From Ascarosepion bandense (lineage: Eukaryota > Mollusca > Cephalopoda > Sepiida > Sepiidae), in the NCBI GenBank assembly GCA_037127315.1, contig JBBBDQ010000350.1:3775501-3839500 (forward strand): 64,000 nucleotides of DNA, given 5' to 3'. The notes below the pieces were generated by a model, which saw only the letters and a program-made list of their open reading frames with translations, did no database searches and was not told where the DNA came from. Both the position numbers and the translations under genes were made by a program. This document shows positions 44,288-54,985 of this stretch, piece by piece (within the stretch, counting starts at the first letter, position 1; each line of letters begins with the position of its first letter).

Positions 44288-44593
44288 TCAGTTAAGTGCC
44301 ATACGTGATACACGCATTTGGTGATCATGTCTCGAAAGAGACATGACTGACTGGGCAGAAGATTATCCTGCAGTAGGTTACCATTGCTTTCTGCGGTAGA
44401 CTGGTTGCCGACCAAGGCTTTAGAACCCAATCTGTCCTGTTATTTAACCCATAACTGGAAGGAAGAGACAGATTAATACCTTTCCCAAGGGTATTTGTGC
44501 GTAAGTGAATGCAAGGAATTCAACTGGAATTTGAACTCAGCTCCCCAATTTGTCGTTTTTGAGCCAATATCCACTGCACCACAACACGCATGC
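44288..44593 (-). mobile_element. tRNA-derived SINE with perfect 11-bp target duplication
   Basis: Full-length SINE: tail CAGTTAAGTGCCATACG, body, and head GCACCACAACACGC. Flanked by ATGTATTACAG at 44277-44287 and 44594-44604, which proves retroposition as one unit and fixes both ends. Confidence 0.92.
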
Positions 44594-44789
44594 ATGTATT
44601 ACAGAGAATATCATAATAGGATATTTGATAGTAGTATTATTTATTTTTATGCATTGGTAAACATAAGTTAGATTCATGAAGAATGGAAGATGGTGAAGTA
44701 ATATAATGCTTTAAGTGAGGGTTTATAATTGATATTAATGCTATTATTATGTTTTCAAAATACTTTCTCCTTAAAGGGTTATGTTCTTT

Positions 44790-45220
44790 TTTTTAAGCTG
44801 GCATTAGTGAAATCCAAGTTATGTCTCACATCGCCTCCATGTAAAACAATAGAGTTAGAATGTTTGTTGAAATGTAAGTCTCTTTTGTGTTCATAGATGT
44901 GGGTTTTTAGATCATGTGATGTCCCCCCTACATACACGTTTTTGCATTGTAGATACTTTATCTGATAAATCCCAGCATTTAAAATGGTATTTGGTATTTT
45001 TTCTTCCTGATTATGTCACCAATAGTCTTGGGGGTGGTGGTAACAATCTAGTATTTGGGATAGTTAATTTGTTTTCAGATTTATTTGAAAGCTTATTGGA
45101 AGCTAGAATTGTGCAATGTGTATAATTTTTGTTGGAAGTATCTTTTATTTTTTGCTTTGCAGATTTTGTAAGCATGTTTTTTAGCATTAAGGATATGCAC
45201 ACATACATGTAAACAGTCAA
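44790..45220 (-). pseudogene. Penelope-like element GIY-YIG fragment
   Basis: Minus-strand frames read SNKLSNKSENKLTIPNTR, then (frame change near 45010) KIPNTILNAGIYQIKYLQCK, NVYVGGTSHDLKTHIYEHKR, DLHFNKHSNS and LHGGDVRHNLDFTNAS. AGIYQI...VYVG is the GIY-YIG core, and the R/H-x3-H spacing after it fits the endonuclease. No RT is attached. A different PLE lineage from 16371-17618. Confidence 0.7.
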
Positions 45221-45479
45221 GTGTTTCTATACATGCATACACATACAAAATATTTCACACAGATACATTTAAAAAAATTATCTATTTCTTTAATACATGT
45301 GACACATATCTGACCCTAAAGATCAACCCCAAACAATATTCCAATATACAGTCTCTTCGTAAAAATTAAAATTTTTACCTCGATCTCTGAAGAAGCTTTA
45401 ATTAAAGTAAAACGCATTAGATTGAGATATGTTTCCAACTTTGTTATTTACTTTAGTCTATCATCTTGTTAGTTTCCAA

Positions 45480-45850
45480 TTCATATACTCAAGTATTTTT
45501 CTATATTTCTGAGATGAGGTAGTGTTTGCAGTATTTACATTATTCAGCCTATTGTCTTCATCTATGCTGCCATTTTTACGACATTTTGGACATTGTACGC
45601 TCCGGCCTTCTTCAGGTGCTAGGAATTTCAAACCAAACCCAATTACTGGGGTATATGAACTCCATTCCTTTGCTTAGTAATGCCCCAATTGGAAGCCATG
45701 AATTATCTCCTTTTAATCCTGCAAGTTACTTGTTCCCCACTGCTGTAACCTGGTATTGAACATAAGAACATATGACCCAGTGTATATAGACATTGGTTAG
45801 TTCCTGTTAGTTCCAAAGAGTTGTGAGTTCAATACCAGGCTGATGACCAT
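45480..45850 (-). repeat. Dispersed repeat with CTGAAGAAGG motif, full copy
   Basis: On the minus strand: GTTGTGAGTTCAATACCAGG (tRNA-like B-box GTTCAATACC), GGTAATTCATGGC-type middle, CACCTGAAGAAGGCCGGAGC, GTACAATGTCCAAAATG, ending ATCTCAGAAATATAG. Together with 31840 and 53430 it defines a family of about 340-370 bp. Confidence 0.6.
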
Positions 45851-45869
45851 GCATTGTTTTCTTGTAGTT

Positions 45870-47500
45870 TATATTTAGTCCTTTCGTCTCACTTTTCTTC
45901 ACTACCTTCTGTAGGAGGTTTTGTAGTTTTCTTTCCATGTCTACTATCATCACTGCTTTATCTGCATATTACTAAGAATGTGTCTGCCATTGATGAATCC
46001 TAGCAGGATTTCTAGTTCTCTCAGAATCGCTTCGTCGTACAGGTTGAATAGATCTGGTGAGAAGACACATCCTTGTCTTACACCCCTTTCTATCTTTTAT
46101 ATATGTATTGAACTCATCTCCTGTTGGTATACAGGCCTTTTGCTGCCAATATAGGTTCTAATGTCTTTCCTTAATATGTCAATGTTGCCGAGCACCTTTA
46201 TTAAGTCTTTGTTGTGTATTTTGTTGAATACCTTTGCATAGTTAATAAAACACAGGTGCATGTCCTTTTGCATTTGTATGGTCCTTTCTGATAACATTCT
46301 GAGCATAAATATGGCGTTCCTTGTTTTGGTATCTTTGACAAACCTGCACTGTTCTTTTCCTATCTCTGTCCTGCTGCGTGCTCTATTCATAATAATCCGG
46401 ATGATGAGTTTTGTTATGTGGCTTATTAAGCTGATTGTTCGATGGAGTTCACATTTCTTTGTGCCTGGCTTCTTAGGCAGTTTTATGAAAATTTATTTGC
46501 TTAGGTCTTCCAGTATATAACCACTTTTGTAGATTTCATTTATTATTTCTGTAATTTTGTCTACGCTAAAATCGTTTATGACTGTCAGTATCTCTACTAC
46601 AAAATTGTAGTTTATTTTCCGTGTCCATTAATATCTGCATATCTTATATTGTTCAGACTCTAGCCTCCAATGACCAATCCTAGCAGAATTTCTAATTCTC
46701 TCAGAAGCGTCTCGCTGTATAGGTTTAATAAATCTGGTGAGAAGACACATCCTTGTCTGATACCCCTTTCTATGCCCTTATTCAGGGAGTTTGCTGACAG
46801 TATAGGTTCTTGATCGTTCTAATGTCTTCCCGAATATGTCAAGGTTCCCAAGCAGATCTAACAGGTCTTTCTGACGTACTTTGTCGAATGCTTTTGCGTA
46901 GTCTATAAAACACAATTGCAAATCCTTCTGCATTTGTATTGCCTTTTCTGATAACATTCTGAGCAAAAATATCGTGTTCCTTGTTTTGGAGTCTTTGACG
47001 AACCTGCACTGTTCTTTTTCTATCTCTGTCCTGCTGCGCGCTCTATTCATAATAATCCGGATGATGAGTTTTGTTATGTGACTCATTAAGCTGATTGTTC
47101 GATTGAGTTCACATTTCTTTGTGCCTGGCTTCTTAGGCAGTGTTATGAAAATTTATTTGCTTAGGTCTTCCAGTATATAACCACTTTTGTAGATTTAATT
47201 TATTATTTCTGTAATTTTGTCTACGCTAAAATTGTCTACAATTGATGTTTTTGACTCCTCTTTTTGATGATGACCTGCATTCAGTTTTCTTGTTTTTGTT
47301 TCTTCTTGCTTTCTTTCACTACATTCTGTGGGAGGTTTTGTAGTTTCCTTTCTGTCTATGCTATCAGCACTGTGTCATCTTATATTGATAAGATTGTGAC
47401 TGCCAATGACAAATCCTAGCAGGATTTCTAGTTCTCTCAGAATCGCTTCGTTGTATAGGTTGAATAATCCAGTGAGAAAACACATCCTTGTCTTTTTATA
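45870..47500 (-). pseudogene. RTE-like LINE RT region, three tandem partial copies
   Basis: Minus-strand frames at 46390-46097 and 47086-46778 both read MNRARSRTEI-KEQCRFVKD-KTRN and LRMLSE. The first continues HLCFINYAKVFNKIHNKDL and the second QLCFIDYAKAFDKVRQKDL, where DYAKAFD is RT motif A. Following pieces read [13 protein letters not shown] (motif B) at about 46080-45990, 46760-46690 and 47490-47410. The first two units are duplicates about 660 bp apart, and a third partial unit starts at about 47270. No YADD is seen. All are dead. Confidence 0.82.
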
Positions 47501-47998
47501 ATAGATATTTAATTAACAATATTGAAACAAATACTAGTCAATAATAGCTTTCTAAATAATTTTTTTGTTGAATAAAGCCATTCTTATGGTTGTTGCCTGT
47601 AGTGAGCATAGCTTATCTCCCATACCAGAGAGGCACAAAATTGTGGTCACGTAAATTACCTAGTGCTTTAGGACTAATTAAATGCCTGTAAGTGGGAGTG
47701 AAAAAATCTGCATAACTGACAGACACACATAAAAGCAGGCAGATTTTGTCTTTAAAAAAAAAAGATTTTGGTACACAGCACATAAGGTGTATGGCTGAAC
47801 AAAGATTACAAGACTTTTCAACAAGTCAGCTGCAAGGGAGGTTCGAGTACATAGACATAGCCTTGAGAAACATGAAATGGATTACAACAGACATATTACT
47901 ACATTGCCATCTTGTACTTTCTGCTATTTTGAATTGAATTCAAAATTCATAACAAAACTGTTAAAAACAATTTACACAATAAATTCAATGAAAGTTAC
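47501..47998. other. Unassigned intronic sequence
   Basis: No coding or repeat call. A 63-codon plus frame (47746-47937) has no family resemblance. It ends at the donor of the STAT microexon at 47999. Confidence 0.4.
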
Positions 47999-48042
47999 CT
48001 GCTTTGGATTATTTTCTTTTATAGTGCTTGATGAATTCCATT
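47999..48042 (-). CDS. STAT: STAT5-like transcription factor, 44-nt coiled-coil microexon
   Basis: AA completing Gln (C from 53092-53134), then 14 codons WNSSSTIKENNPKQ, phase 0 at the end. Acceptor catctttgtttag, then AATGGAATTC; donor AAGCAG, then gtaactttc. The sequence is a polar linker and is not itself conserved. The assignment rests on exact phase agreement with both neighbours, canonical splice signals, and position between two helical exons. Confidence 0.82.
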
Positions 48043-48340
48043 CTAAACAAAGATGAAAAAACAAATAATCACAAGTGACAAAAAGAGAAATTCATCTGTT
48101 TTGCATTAATACAAAATCTGTCTGGAAAGTATCCAAATATTAATGAAAAAAAAATAGTGTACATAGTCCAATAGTGCTTTAGGCCCCTTCAATGTAGTTC
48201 TTTAGCTACCTTACACCCTTATCCCAGCGTGTCTTAGACTTTTCAAAACAAAATCCTTATTTGGGAATGCCTTGTTCCTTAATTTAATATCATCCACAAT
48301 TGGAAATAGCAATTTTAACTATAAGAAACATATCTGAAAG

Positions 48341-48627
48341 TGATGTAATGAATAGGTGATGAATACATATACGCCTTGGTTCCCCCTCCCTGGAATACGA
48401 TTGGCTGGTATCAGCCATAATTACAGACGAAGGCAAGGACATACAGACAGTGAGTGTGAGAGAGAGAGATCTTTCACTAGAGATCTTCTACTATTGACTA
48501 CACCTATGTCTCAGGATACTGCATACAACGGTTACGTCTACTTACTAGATTGATCTGCCCGGTTACATTTGCCTTAACCAATTAACAACCTTGTATTGAT
48601 ATATATATCCCTTTCCAGGACATATCA
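48341..48627 (+). mobile_element. Solo LTR candidate (pair with 33077-33392)
   Basis: TGATGTAATGAATAGGTGAT ... CCTTTCCAGGACATATCA, the opposite orientation to 33077-33392. The interior includes ATACGCCTTGGTTCCCCCTC and GCCCGGTTACATTTGCC, plus a GAGAGAGAGA run not in the other copy. No target duplication can be read (gaaag / tttgt). Confidence 0.6.
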
Positions 48628-49225
48628 TTTGTCAACGAAGAATTCTAAACAAGTTTACAAGAAAAAATACTAACAAAGAATGTTAGAAATACTCATTAAT
48701 ACTTACAGAAAGTAAGTTTTTCTTAATTTTCTGGCTTGAACACTTTTAATGAGGAACGTTAAAAGAGGAAAAACTTTTGCAACATTTACAAGAAGTAAGA
48801 AATTCCCCCCCCCCTCATAAATTGAATACATTGGTAAAATGGCATCAGTTCTCTACTTGGTACCTATGCTGATGACACAACTATTTACTCTTGTCTCAGT
48901 AGTAAATTTGATCGGTTCAGTAAGTTCAAATTGGCAGCTGATCTGAAAAAATAACCTACAATCTATTGTTAATGGTTTGTTAATTTTAACACCTTCAAAA
49001 CAAAAGTTACTATCAATATACTAAGAGACTCCTCTCTGCCTTCTATCAACATGGCTGATGCTAACCTGAGAGTGACTGGTTACACCTTACCAGGCTAACT
49101 TTCTCTGCTGATATGAAGTTAAAAAATTACACTGAATTAATTGCTAGGTCTGCTGCTAAGAAAGTTGGTCCACTGTGTCGTGCGAGACAATTTTTCTCTT
49201 CAGAATCTGTTTTACATATATTTTT

Positions 49226-49915
49226 TTTTTTTTTATAATCATATCAACCCAAGCAAAGCATTTTACTGCCAGTTTTGCAGGGGGTTACATAAGAGGAAAG
49301 TTATGAGAAAGAGTGACAGGTTATAGAAGCTGTCAGAAAGAGGGGAAGAGAAAGATAATTGTGGTCATAAAGTGGGGGATCTGTTTATATATTGATTTTA
49401 ATGTAGAATTGATCCCCCATTTTATATCCACATTATAATAGTACAGAAATTTTTTTTTATTTTTATAATCATATCGCCCCAAGCAATGCATTTTACTGCC
49501 ACTGTTTTGCAGGGGGTTACATAGGAGGAAATTTATGAGAAAGAGTGACAGGTTGTAGGGGTGTTAGGAAGTGGGTAAGAGAAGGATAAGAATACTGATG
49601 AGAGTGGAGTGGACGGAGAAGGGAGCATGAGAGAGAGGATGCAGGTTAGTGAGAGAGGAGATGACTATTGACTTTACATTTAAATTCTTGGAGATTGTAG
49701 CTGTTGGGGAAGCAAGTTAATGGAAGGGAATTTCACAGGCGGGAAGTGCAAGAAAAGAAGCTGCTGGAGTAGAATTTGCGTTTACAATTTATTGGTTTCA
49801 CAGTAAAAGGGTGGGAGCTAGTTGCTAATCTTGTGGCTTAAGTAAATTTATATATAGGAGCACCAGTGAGCTAAGTTCATCAGAGCAGAAGCCGTGAAAA
49901 TATTTGTAGAAGAGA
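49226..49915 (-). mobile_element. LINE-A 3' tails inserted in another LINE-A
   Basis: Begins with a T-run and ATAATCATATCAACCCAAGC (the LINE-A 3' end reversed). The same start recurs at about 49450 (ATAATCATATCGCCCCAAGC), so two successive tails are present, split by a small hairpin. It ends near GCCGTGAAAATATTTGTAG. The T-run marks the poly-A tail of a minus-strand insertion. Confidence 0.78.
49366..49440. repeat. Small hairpin element
   Basis: CATAAAGTGGGGGATC ... GATCCCCCATTTTAT form inverted ends around about 30 bp. A relative lies at 62855-62915. A tiny MITE-like unit. Confidence 0.6.
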
Positions 49916-50175
49916 CTATAAATCTACAAGTCTACCATTCATCCATTCGTTGAATGTTGCTGCTACATATGGTCTCGTGCATCTGCTGTATATTTAGAGG
50001 TTATTGATAAAATCCAAAGAAGAATCTGCATTATTATTAGCCCTGATCTGGTATTTCAGCTTCAGTCATTTTCCCACAGTTGTCATGTAGCTCCCTGTGA
50101 ACTTTCTATAAATACTTTCATGGTAATTATTCTGGATAACCTTTCTGCTATGGTACCTAGACTTTATGAATTTAA

Positions 50176-50476
50176 GCACATTGTGTTGCAAAGGATTATC
50201 AGCTCTGAATGAGAAATTAGAGAGCCGAGTTTGAATTCCAGTTGAATACGTTGCATTCACTTACACACAAATACCCTTAGGGGAAAGTATGAATCTGTTC
50301 CTTCTCCCTCCAGCTATGGGTTGAATAACAAGACAGATTAGATTATATAGCCTTGGTTAGCAACCACAGAAAGAAATGGTAACCTAGTGCAGAAAAAATC
50401 TTCTGCCTAGTCAGTCATGGATCAAAAGAGACATAACGCCCAAGTATGTATCACGTATGTTACTAAGCTAACTGAT
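50176..50476 (+). mobile_element. tRNA-derived SINE
   Basis: GCACATTGTGTTGCAAAGG head, GTTTGAATTCCAGTTG B-box region, TGCATTCACTTACACAC, and tail ATCACGTATGTTACTAAGCTA then ACTGATTAG. Inserted into the LINE-A copy between AATTTAAG and ATTAGATTGG. Confidence 0.85.
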
Positions 50477-50590
50477 TAGATTGGGAGCAAGGTCTCATCA
50501 ATTAACAGTTAAAGTGAATAGATGTAACCATAATTCCTATGCTAACAGTTTCTTCTCTCTTGTGGACCTCTTTTCCAGCTTCTTGCTTTC

Positions 50591-51120
50591 CATCCAATGT
50601 AATCAATCCTGAATTGGCATCTTCACTTCAGTCACTTTCTCACTAATGTAATGCGGCTCCCCTCTGTCTTTTCTACAAATATTTTCATTACAATTGCTCT
50701 GACAAGCTTTTTCCCCTTGGTGCCCTGAATATGTGAATTTAAGTGTGATACTAGATTTGCATTCAGGTCTCACTTGTTTACTGTTGAAATAGTTAACTGT
50801 AACCTCACTTCTACTCCAACAGTTTCTTTTCTCACACTTCCTGCCTGTAGAACTCACCTCCATTTAATTGGTTTCCTGATAGCTACAATCTCCAAACATT
50901 TAAATGCAACATTAATTACCATCTTCTGTCTTCTTGAATCATGTTCATCTTTTATCCTTTCCTCAATATCTCCTATACCCAGTCTTTTCTCACACTTTTA
51001 CTCTCTGTAAACCCCTGCATACTAGTGGCAGTTCTGCCTTGCTTAGGGTGAACTGATTTAATAGTAAAAAAAAAATTTAATAAAAAATTTAAATGCATTG
51101 TCAATTATTATCTACTGTTT
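50591..51120 (+). mobile_element. LINE-A 3' fragment
   Basis: CACTTTCTCACTAATGTAATG, TCTTTTCTACAAATATTTTC (LFYKYFH), TTTCTTTTCTCACACTTCC, TGCCTGTAGAACTCACCTCC and the tail GCCTTGCTTAGGGTGAACTG then A-run at about 51066. A second short 3' piece follows to the SINE at 51121. Confidence 0.78.
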
Positions 51121-51335
51121 TGGATGTTCATTGTGCTGTAGGGGATGTTGGCTTGGAACGAGAAATCAGTGAGCTGATTTCAAATTCAGTTGAATTTCTT
51201 GCATTCACTTACTTGCAAATATCTTTGAGAAAGGCATTAATCCATCTGTTCTCCCTTCAGCTATGGGTTAAATAACAGGACAGATTAGGTTCTATAGCCT
51301 TGGTTGGCAACCCATTTACCACAGAATGTACTGGC
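51121..51335 (+). mobile_element. tRNA-derived SINE, 3'-truncated
   Basis: Worn head (TTCATTGTGCTGTAGGGGAT), TTCACTTACTTGCAAATATC, GGGTTAAATAACAGGACAG, GGTTGGCAACCCATTTACC. The tail is missing. Confidence 0.78.
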
Positions 51336-51604
51336 ATTCCTTAATAATGTTTCTATTTTTCTTATTCTTTCACTCAGTAATCCCTTATTAGCTTTACTGA
51401 CTTGCATAGGGTGAAATGATAAGCAAAAATAAAACTAACAGGCATTACTTTTGGAGCACCACACAGATATTCGATCAGGGTTCAGCATACCCCAGGCCAC
51501 ATTTAGCCCAAGTATGATTTTTGTTCAGCCCACTAACTTAACACCAGGACACTAATTATCTAGTTTATTTGTAAAGTGAATGGCAGAAAAATATCAATTG
51601 GAAT

Positions 51605-51846
51605 TCAGTCAGTTAAGTGCCATATATGATACAGGCATGAGCAATCATGTCTCAAAAGAGCCATGACTGACTGGAAAGAAGATTTTCCTGCAGTAGTTTG
51701 TCATTACTTTCTGTAGTAGACTGGTTGCCAACCAAGGCTATAAAAACCCAATCTGTTATTTAACTCATAGCTGGAGGGAGAAGCAACAGATTAATACCTT
51801 TCCCAAGAGTATTTGTGTGTAAGTGAATACAATGAAGTCAACTGGA
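51605..51846 (-). mobile_element. tRNA-derived SINE, head-truncated
   Basis: CAGTCAGTTAAGTGCCATAT to ATACAATGAAGTCAACTGG. The head is replaced exactly where Helitron-type sequence (GGACGTTGGCACGAAAGAC) starts. Confidence 0.82.
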
Positions 51847-52505
51847 CGTTGGCACGAAAGACTAAAAAGCAATAGTTGTTTCCAGTCAAAGTGAAACCGT
51901 AGACTGAAAGAAAAATGAATGGATGTAAGTCAAATTTTGATTTCCTGGTATCAATATCAAATAAGTTTTTTTCATCGTAAACTGAATCTTGAAGGCTAAA
52001 TAAGTCCTTTGAGTAAATGGTATCATGGCTGAGACTAAGGACTACAATTATACCTACTTAGTGCCAAACCCGAAACAAAAACTCAAATAAAAAAGCAGAA
52101 AAACTGATTTTGATCAGACCCAATAGGATATCGGGGTATTGATTTCCAATACCGGAGTCAAATAAGTCATCCAAGGATAGAACTGCAACCTTGAAACTTC
52201 TGAATATTGTTTCTTATGTCTTTGTCTATGAGTGTATCAAATTTGATTAAAATCGGACCACTCCTTCTATAACCTGATTTTTTCGATTATCGATTTTCAA
52301 TATTTATAGGGGGTATCTCGACAAAAAAAAATTAGCTAAGAACACTCGCAGACGCTTATAGTACAACTGTGTAAATTTTCAAGAAAATCGGTTCAGCTGT
52401 TTCGGAGTCTATAGGTAATGGACATACAAACACGCACACAGACACACACACACACGCACACAGACCATCTATAAAGTTAAAGTTCCATTTATAAATAAGT
52501 TTAGA
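51847..52505 (-). mobile_element. Helitron-like element, 3' end missing, longer middle
   Basis: GGACGTTGGCACGAAAGACT shares the middle of 3061-3606, and AAGTTCCATTTATAAATAAG then TTTAGA is the 5' terminus reversed. It includes about 170 bp (51960-52180, with AAATGGTATCATGGCTGAG) absent from other copies. This is either a longer ancestral middle or an insertion. Confidence 0.65.
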
Positions 52506-53091
52506 TAGATTTAGATTAGATAGATAGATTAGATACTTTCACTTCCTACAAAACTGATGTTATTCTGTCCTGTAAATAAATTTCCACTTTACAAACAAAA
52601 CACTTTTATTTTCAACCTTCTGATATTTTAAATTGTGGGGATTTCGATTGTGTTTGGCACAAGGCCAATTAGATCATAATCATCGGCATACAAATCTCAC
52701 ACAACATTATTTAATGAGTCTGTCAATGAATTAAAATCACACTGAATAAATAATTATGTCACAGGGCAAGCATTTTAACTCTCCTCAATTTATTTGTAGT
52801 TTTATACTATTTTACTGTTGTTTTTATTGCAAAATTTCATGGACAGTAAATTATTCATTAATTTATTACTGATTTTACTTGATAACTATTACTCTTGCTT
52901 TTTGTCATTTATAAAACAGATTTACTTTCATTGATATGCCAAGTTTTAGGAATTTATGATCAGTCAGATGTTAGTTCAATTAATTGATTAATTAAATGAA
53001 AATATGTTATACTGGATAAAATAAAACCAGCAAAAATCTTCCACTTAAAAGTTGATAAAAAAACATCAACTGAAAAAAGTAAGATACTTAC
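52506..53091. other. Intronic sequence with one small repeat block
   Basis: 52545-52690 (TTCACTTCCTACAAAACTGA, CTTTTATTTTCAACCTTCTG, GTTTGGCACAAGGCCAATT) also occurs at about 39460-39620, next to the mariner fragment. The rest is unassigned and ends at the STAT exon donor. Confidence 0.45.
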
Positions 53092-53134
53092 GTGAAAGGT
53101 TGTTTTTTATTTGAGTGAGTATTTGTTGAATTGT
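53092..53134 (-). CDS. STAT: STAT5-like transcription factor, 43-nt coiled-coil microexon
   Basis: Fourteen codons TIQQILTQIKNNLS in phase 0, plus C of a split Gln. Acceptor attttctccag, then ACAATTC; donor CTTTCAC, then gtaagtatc (a strong consensus). Amphipathic helix with I/L at heptad-like spacing, as in the STAT coiled coil. Phase joins exactly to 47999-48042 (C + AA = Gln) and 63246-63314. Confidence 0.85.
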
Positions 53135-53429
53135 CTGGAGAAAATAATAAATTAAAAACAATTATTTCATGATGGGAAATAGAAAAATCAGGACTAACTG
53201 ACAACACATGGAGGGAAAAAAAAGAATCACTGTCTCCTAGGGGATGAAGTTGAAATCATTGATAGAGAACGCCATTGAAAATTACAAAAAAATAAGAATC
53301 AGCACATACACAAACCCACAAAAATTTCTTAAGCTAGCTTAGCATAGAAATGAATACAATATGGGAACCAATAACACAGAGTGCTAGAGAAAATCATTAG
53401 CTTCAAAGATTGCAATATGGTTGGTTACT

Positions 53430-53770
53430 GAGACATTAGGTTTATTATTATTTATTAGTGGATAAAAGCATTGGTTAGATCCAGTGACTTGACCCAAAGA
53501 GTTGTGCGTTCAATACCTGGCTACAGCAGTGGTGAAGAAATAACTTAGAGAGTTGAGAGAACTACATGACATTCAGAAGTGGCATGGCACAGGGAATGAA
53601 AATGATATACCCTAGTGATCAAAATTATGGATTCGGTTTGAAATTCCAAACACCCAAAGAAGGTCAGAACATACAACGGCCAAAACATCATGAACATGGC
53701 AATAAAGACGAGGACAACAGTCCAAACAATGTAATTAATGTAAATACTACCTCATCTCAGAAGTAGAGAC
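53430..53770 (+). repeat. Dispersed repeat with CTGAAGAAGG-like motif
   Basis: Head TAGATCCAGTGACTTGACCC and GTTGTGCGTTCAATACCTGG (B-box GTTCAATACC); middle AAATAACTTAGAGAGTTGAG; then AAATTCCAAACACCCAAAGA, AGGTCAGAACATACAACGGC and CAAAACATCATGAACATGG; end CTCATCTCAGAAGTAGAG. The motif is CCAAAGAAGG here (mutated CTGAAGAAGG). Confidence 0.6.
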
Positions 53771-54599
53771 AAATACTGAGCACATTTTTGCAATCAATCT
53801 TGTAGGGATACAAATGTCATTTATCTTCCTTTTGTAAAGATGAAGTCATGTGGGGTCACATGACATCACTGCATAGTCAGTCAGTTTACAGTAGTTGCTA
53901 TTTTAGCATAGAAAAGGATGCCCTTGCCTCACCCAAATGGAGACTAAATCTACCTCCTCCAGCAAGGTTACAATATGGTACAGCTTACAAGCTTTTGGGA
54001 ATATATATCTATCTTCATATAGAAAGAAACTAACTCTGGCACTCAGTTGTCATGTTTTTTCCTTCCAAGACTTGCTGTTTCCCATTTGCCGAATATGTCC
54101 TTACTAAGGACATATTTGATGCACCCATCTCGTATGAATCTGGAATCCTAAATATGGCTTCTTCAGAATGATAAAATAATCTTCAGATATACTGAAGAAT
54201 CTCTTTATTATATGTAAGACTCTATCTTTTCATTCTCCTTTTACTCCGCGTGGGACATATAAATATCTATATATAATATTATGTATGACTTAGTGGCATA
54301 AAACTCTTTCTGAGAACAAAGCATGTTTGTCTTTCCTTTTTCTATCAGCTATTTCATTCTGTCTGTGAAATAAGGTGTTATAATATCATAGATATAATAA
54401 TGCCCATAATGGGGGGATGCAAAATGGGAGAATAAACCTTTCTTTCATAGTCAACCCAACATGACATGATATTATTTACCTTCATCACTCAAAAGCAAGA
54501 GGAGCACACTGGTTTAGGAGTCATTTTTGTTAATCATTCTTGTATTCTGATATTACCATTTTACAGTCATATATTTTTTGCTACCCCCATTTTTTTTAT
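53771..54599. other. Unassigned intronic sequence
   Basis: Nothing recognised beyond AT-rich single-copy-looking sequence. The 53848-54033 and 54466-54657 short frames have no support. Confidence 0.35.
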
Positions 54600-54985
54600 G
54601 TTGGTTCTAATACTACTTGGAATGACTGCAAAACACTTGCCTCTCTCCAATTTATAGACAGAAGCACACAAATGCATGCTGGGATCTTTTCCTAGCCAAT
54701 AAAATAGGCCAGTTAGTGGTTTCATGACTCAGTCCCAGTCTGTCTTGAAGTCAAAACGCTATGGTCATTTGTCTGAACTTGCTTTAGTGTGTCAATGCCA
54801 ATTCTTAATTTGTGAACTTTTTGCCTTATTACTGTTACTTTGTCTTGCATATATTGTTTGCTTGCTTCATATTATTTTTTGTCCTGTTCTTTTCTTGTTA
54901 CTACTTATTGCAAACTTTGTCAATTCTGTTTGTTGAACAATTCTGTTACTTATTTTGCATTTGATCATAGCTACTCACTCCACAT
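54600..54985 (+). repeat. Long interspersed repeat (pair with 36065-36475)
   Basis: Same block order as 36065-36475, about 80% alike by eye. It includes ATGCATGCTGGGATCTTTTC, TTTCATGACTCAGTCCCAGT and CTGTTACTTATTTTGCATTTG. Class unknown. Confidence 0.6.

Larger units (their letters stand above)
48830..50590 (+). mobile_element. LINE-A copy carrying two nested insertions
   Basis: Segment 1 (48830-49225) reads TYADDTTIYS-type sequence (GGTACCTATGCTGATGACAC), the thumb and SSESVLHI. Segment 2 (49916-50160) resumes at once with Y-K-S-T (CTATAAATCTACAAGTC), CHLW/CIII-type sequence and NFLYKYFHG. Segment 3 (50477-50590) continues ATTAGATTGGGAGCAAGG to the 3' region. Between 1 and 2 is an opposite-strand LINE-A tail (49226-49915); between 2 and 3 is a SINE (50176-50476). 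Coding order across the breaks is preserved. Confidence 0.78.

Noticed and set aside
48712..48760. Additional STAT exon near CTTACAGAAAGTAAG
   Set aside because: A donor-like site is present but no acceptor with an open, phase-compatible exon. The neighbouring exons already join in phase without it.
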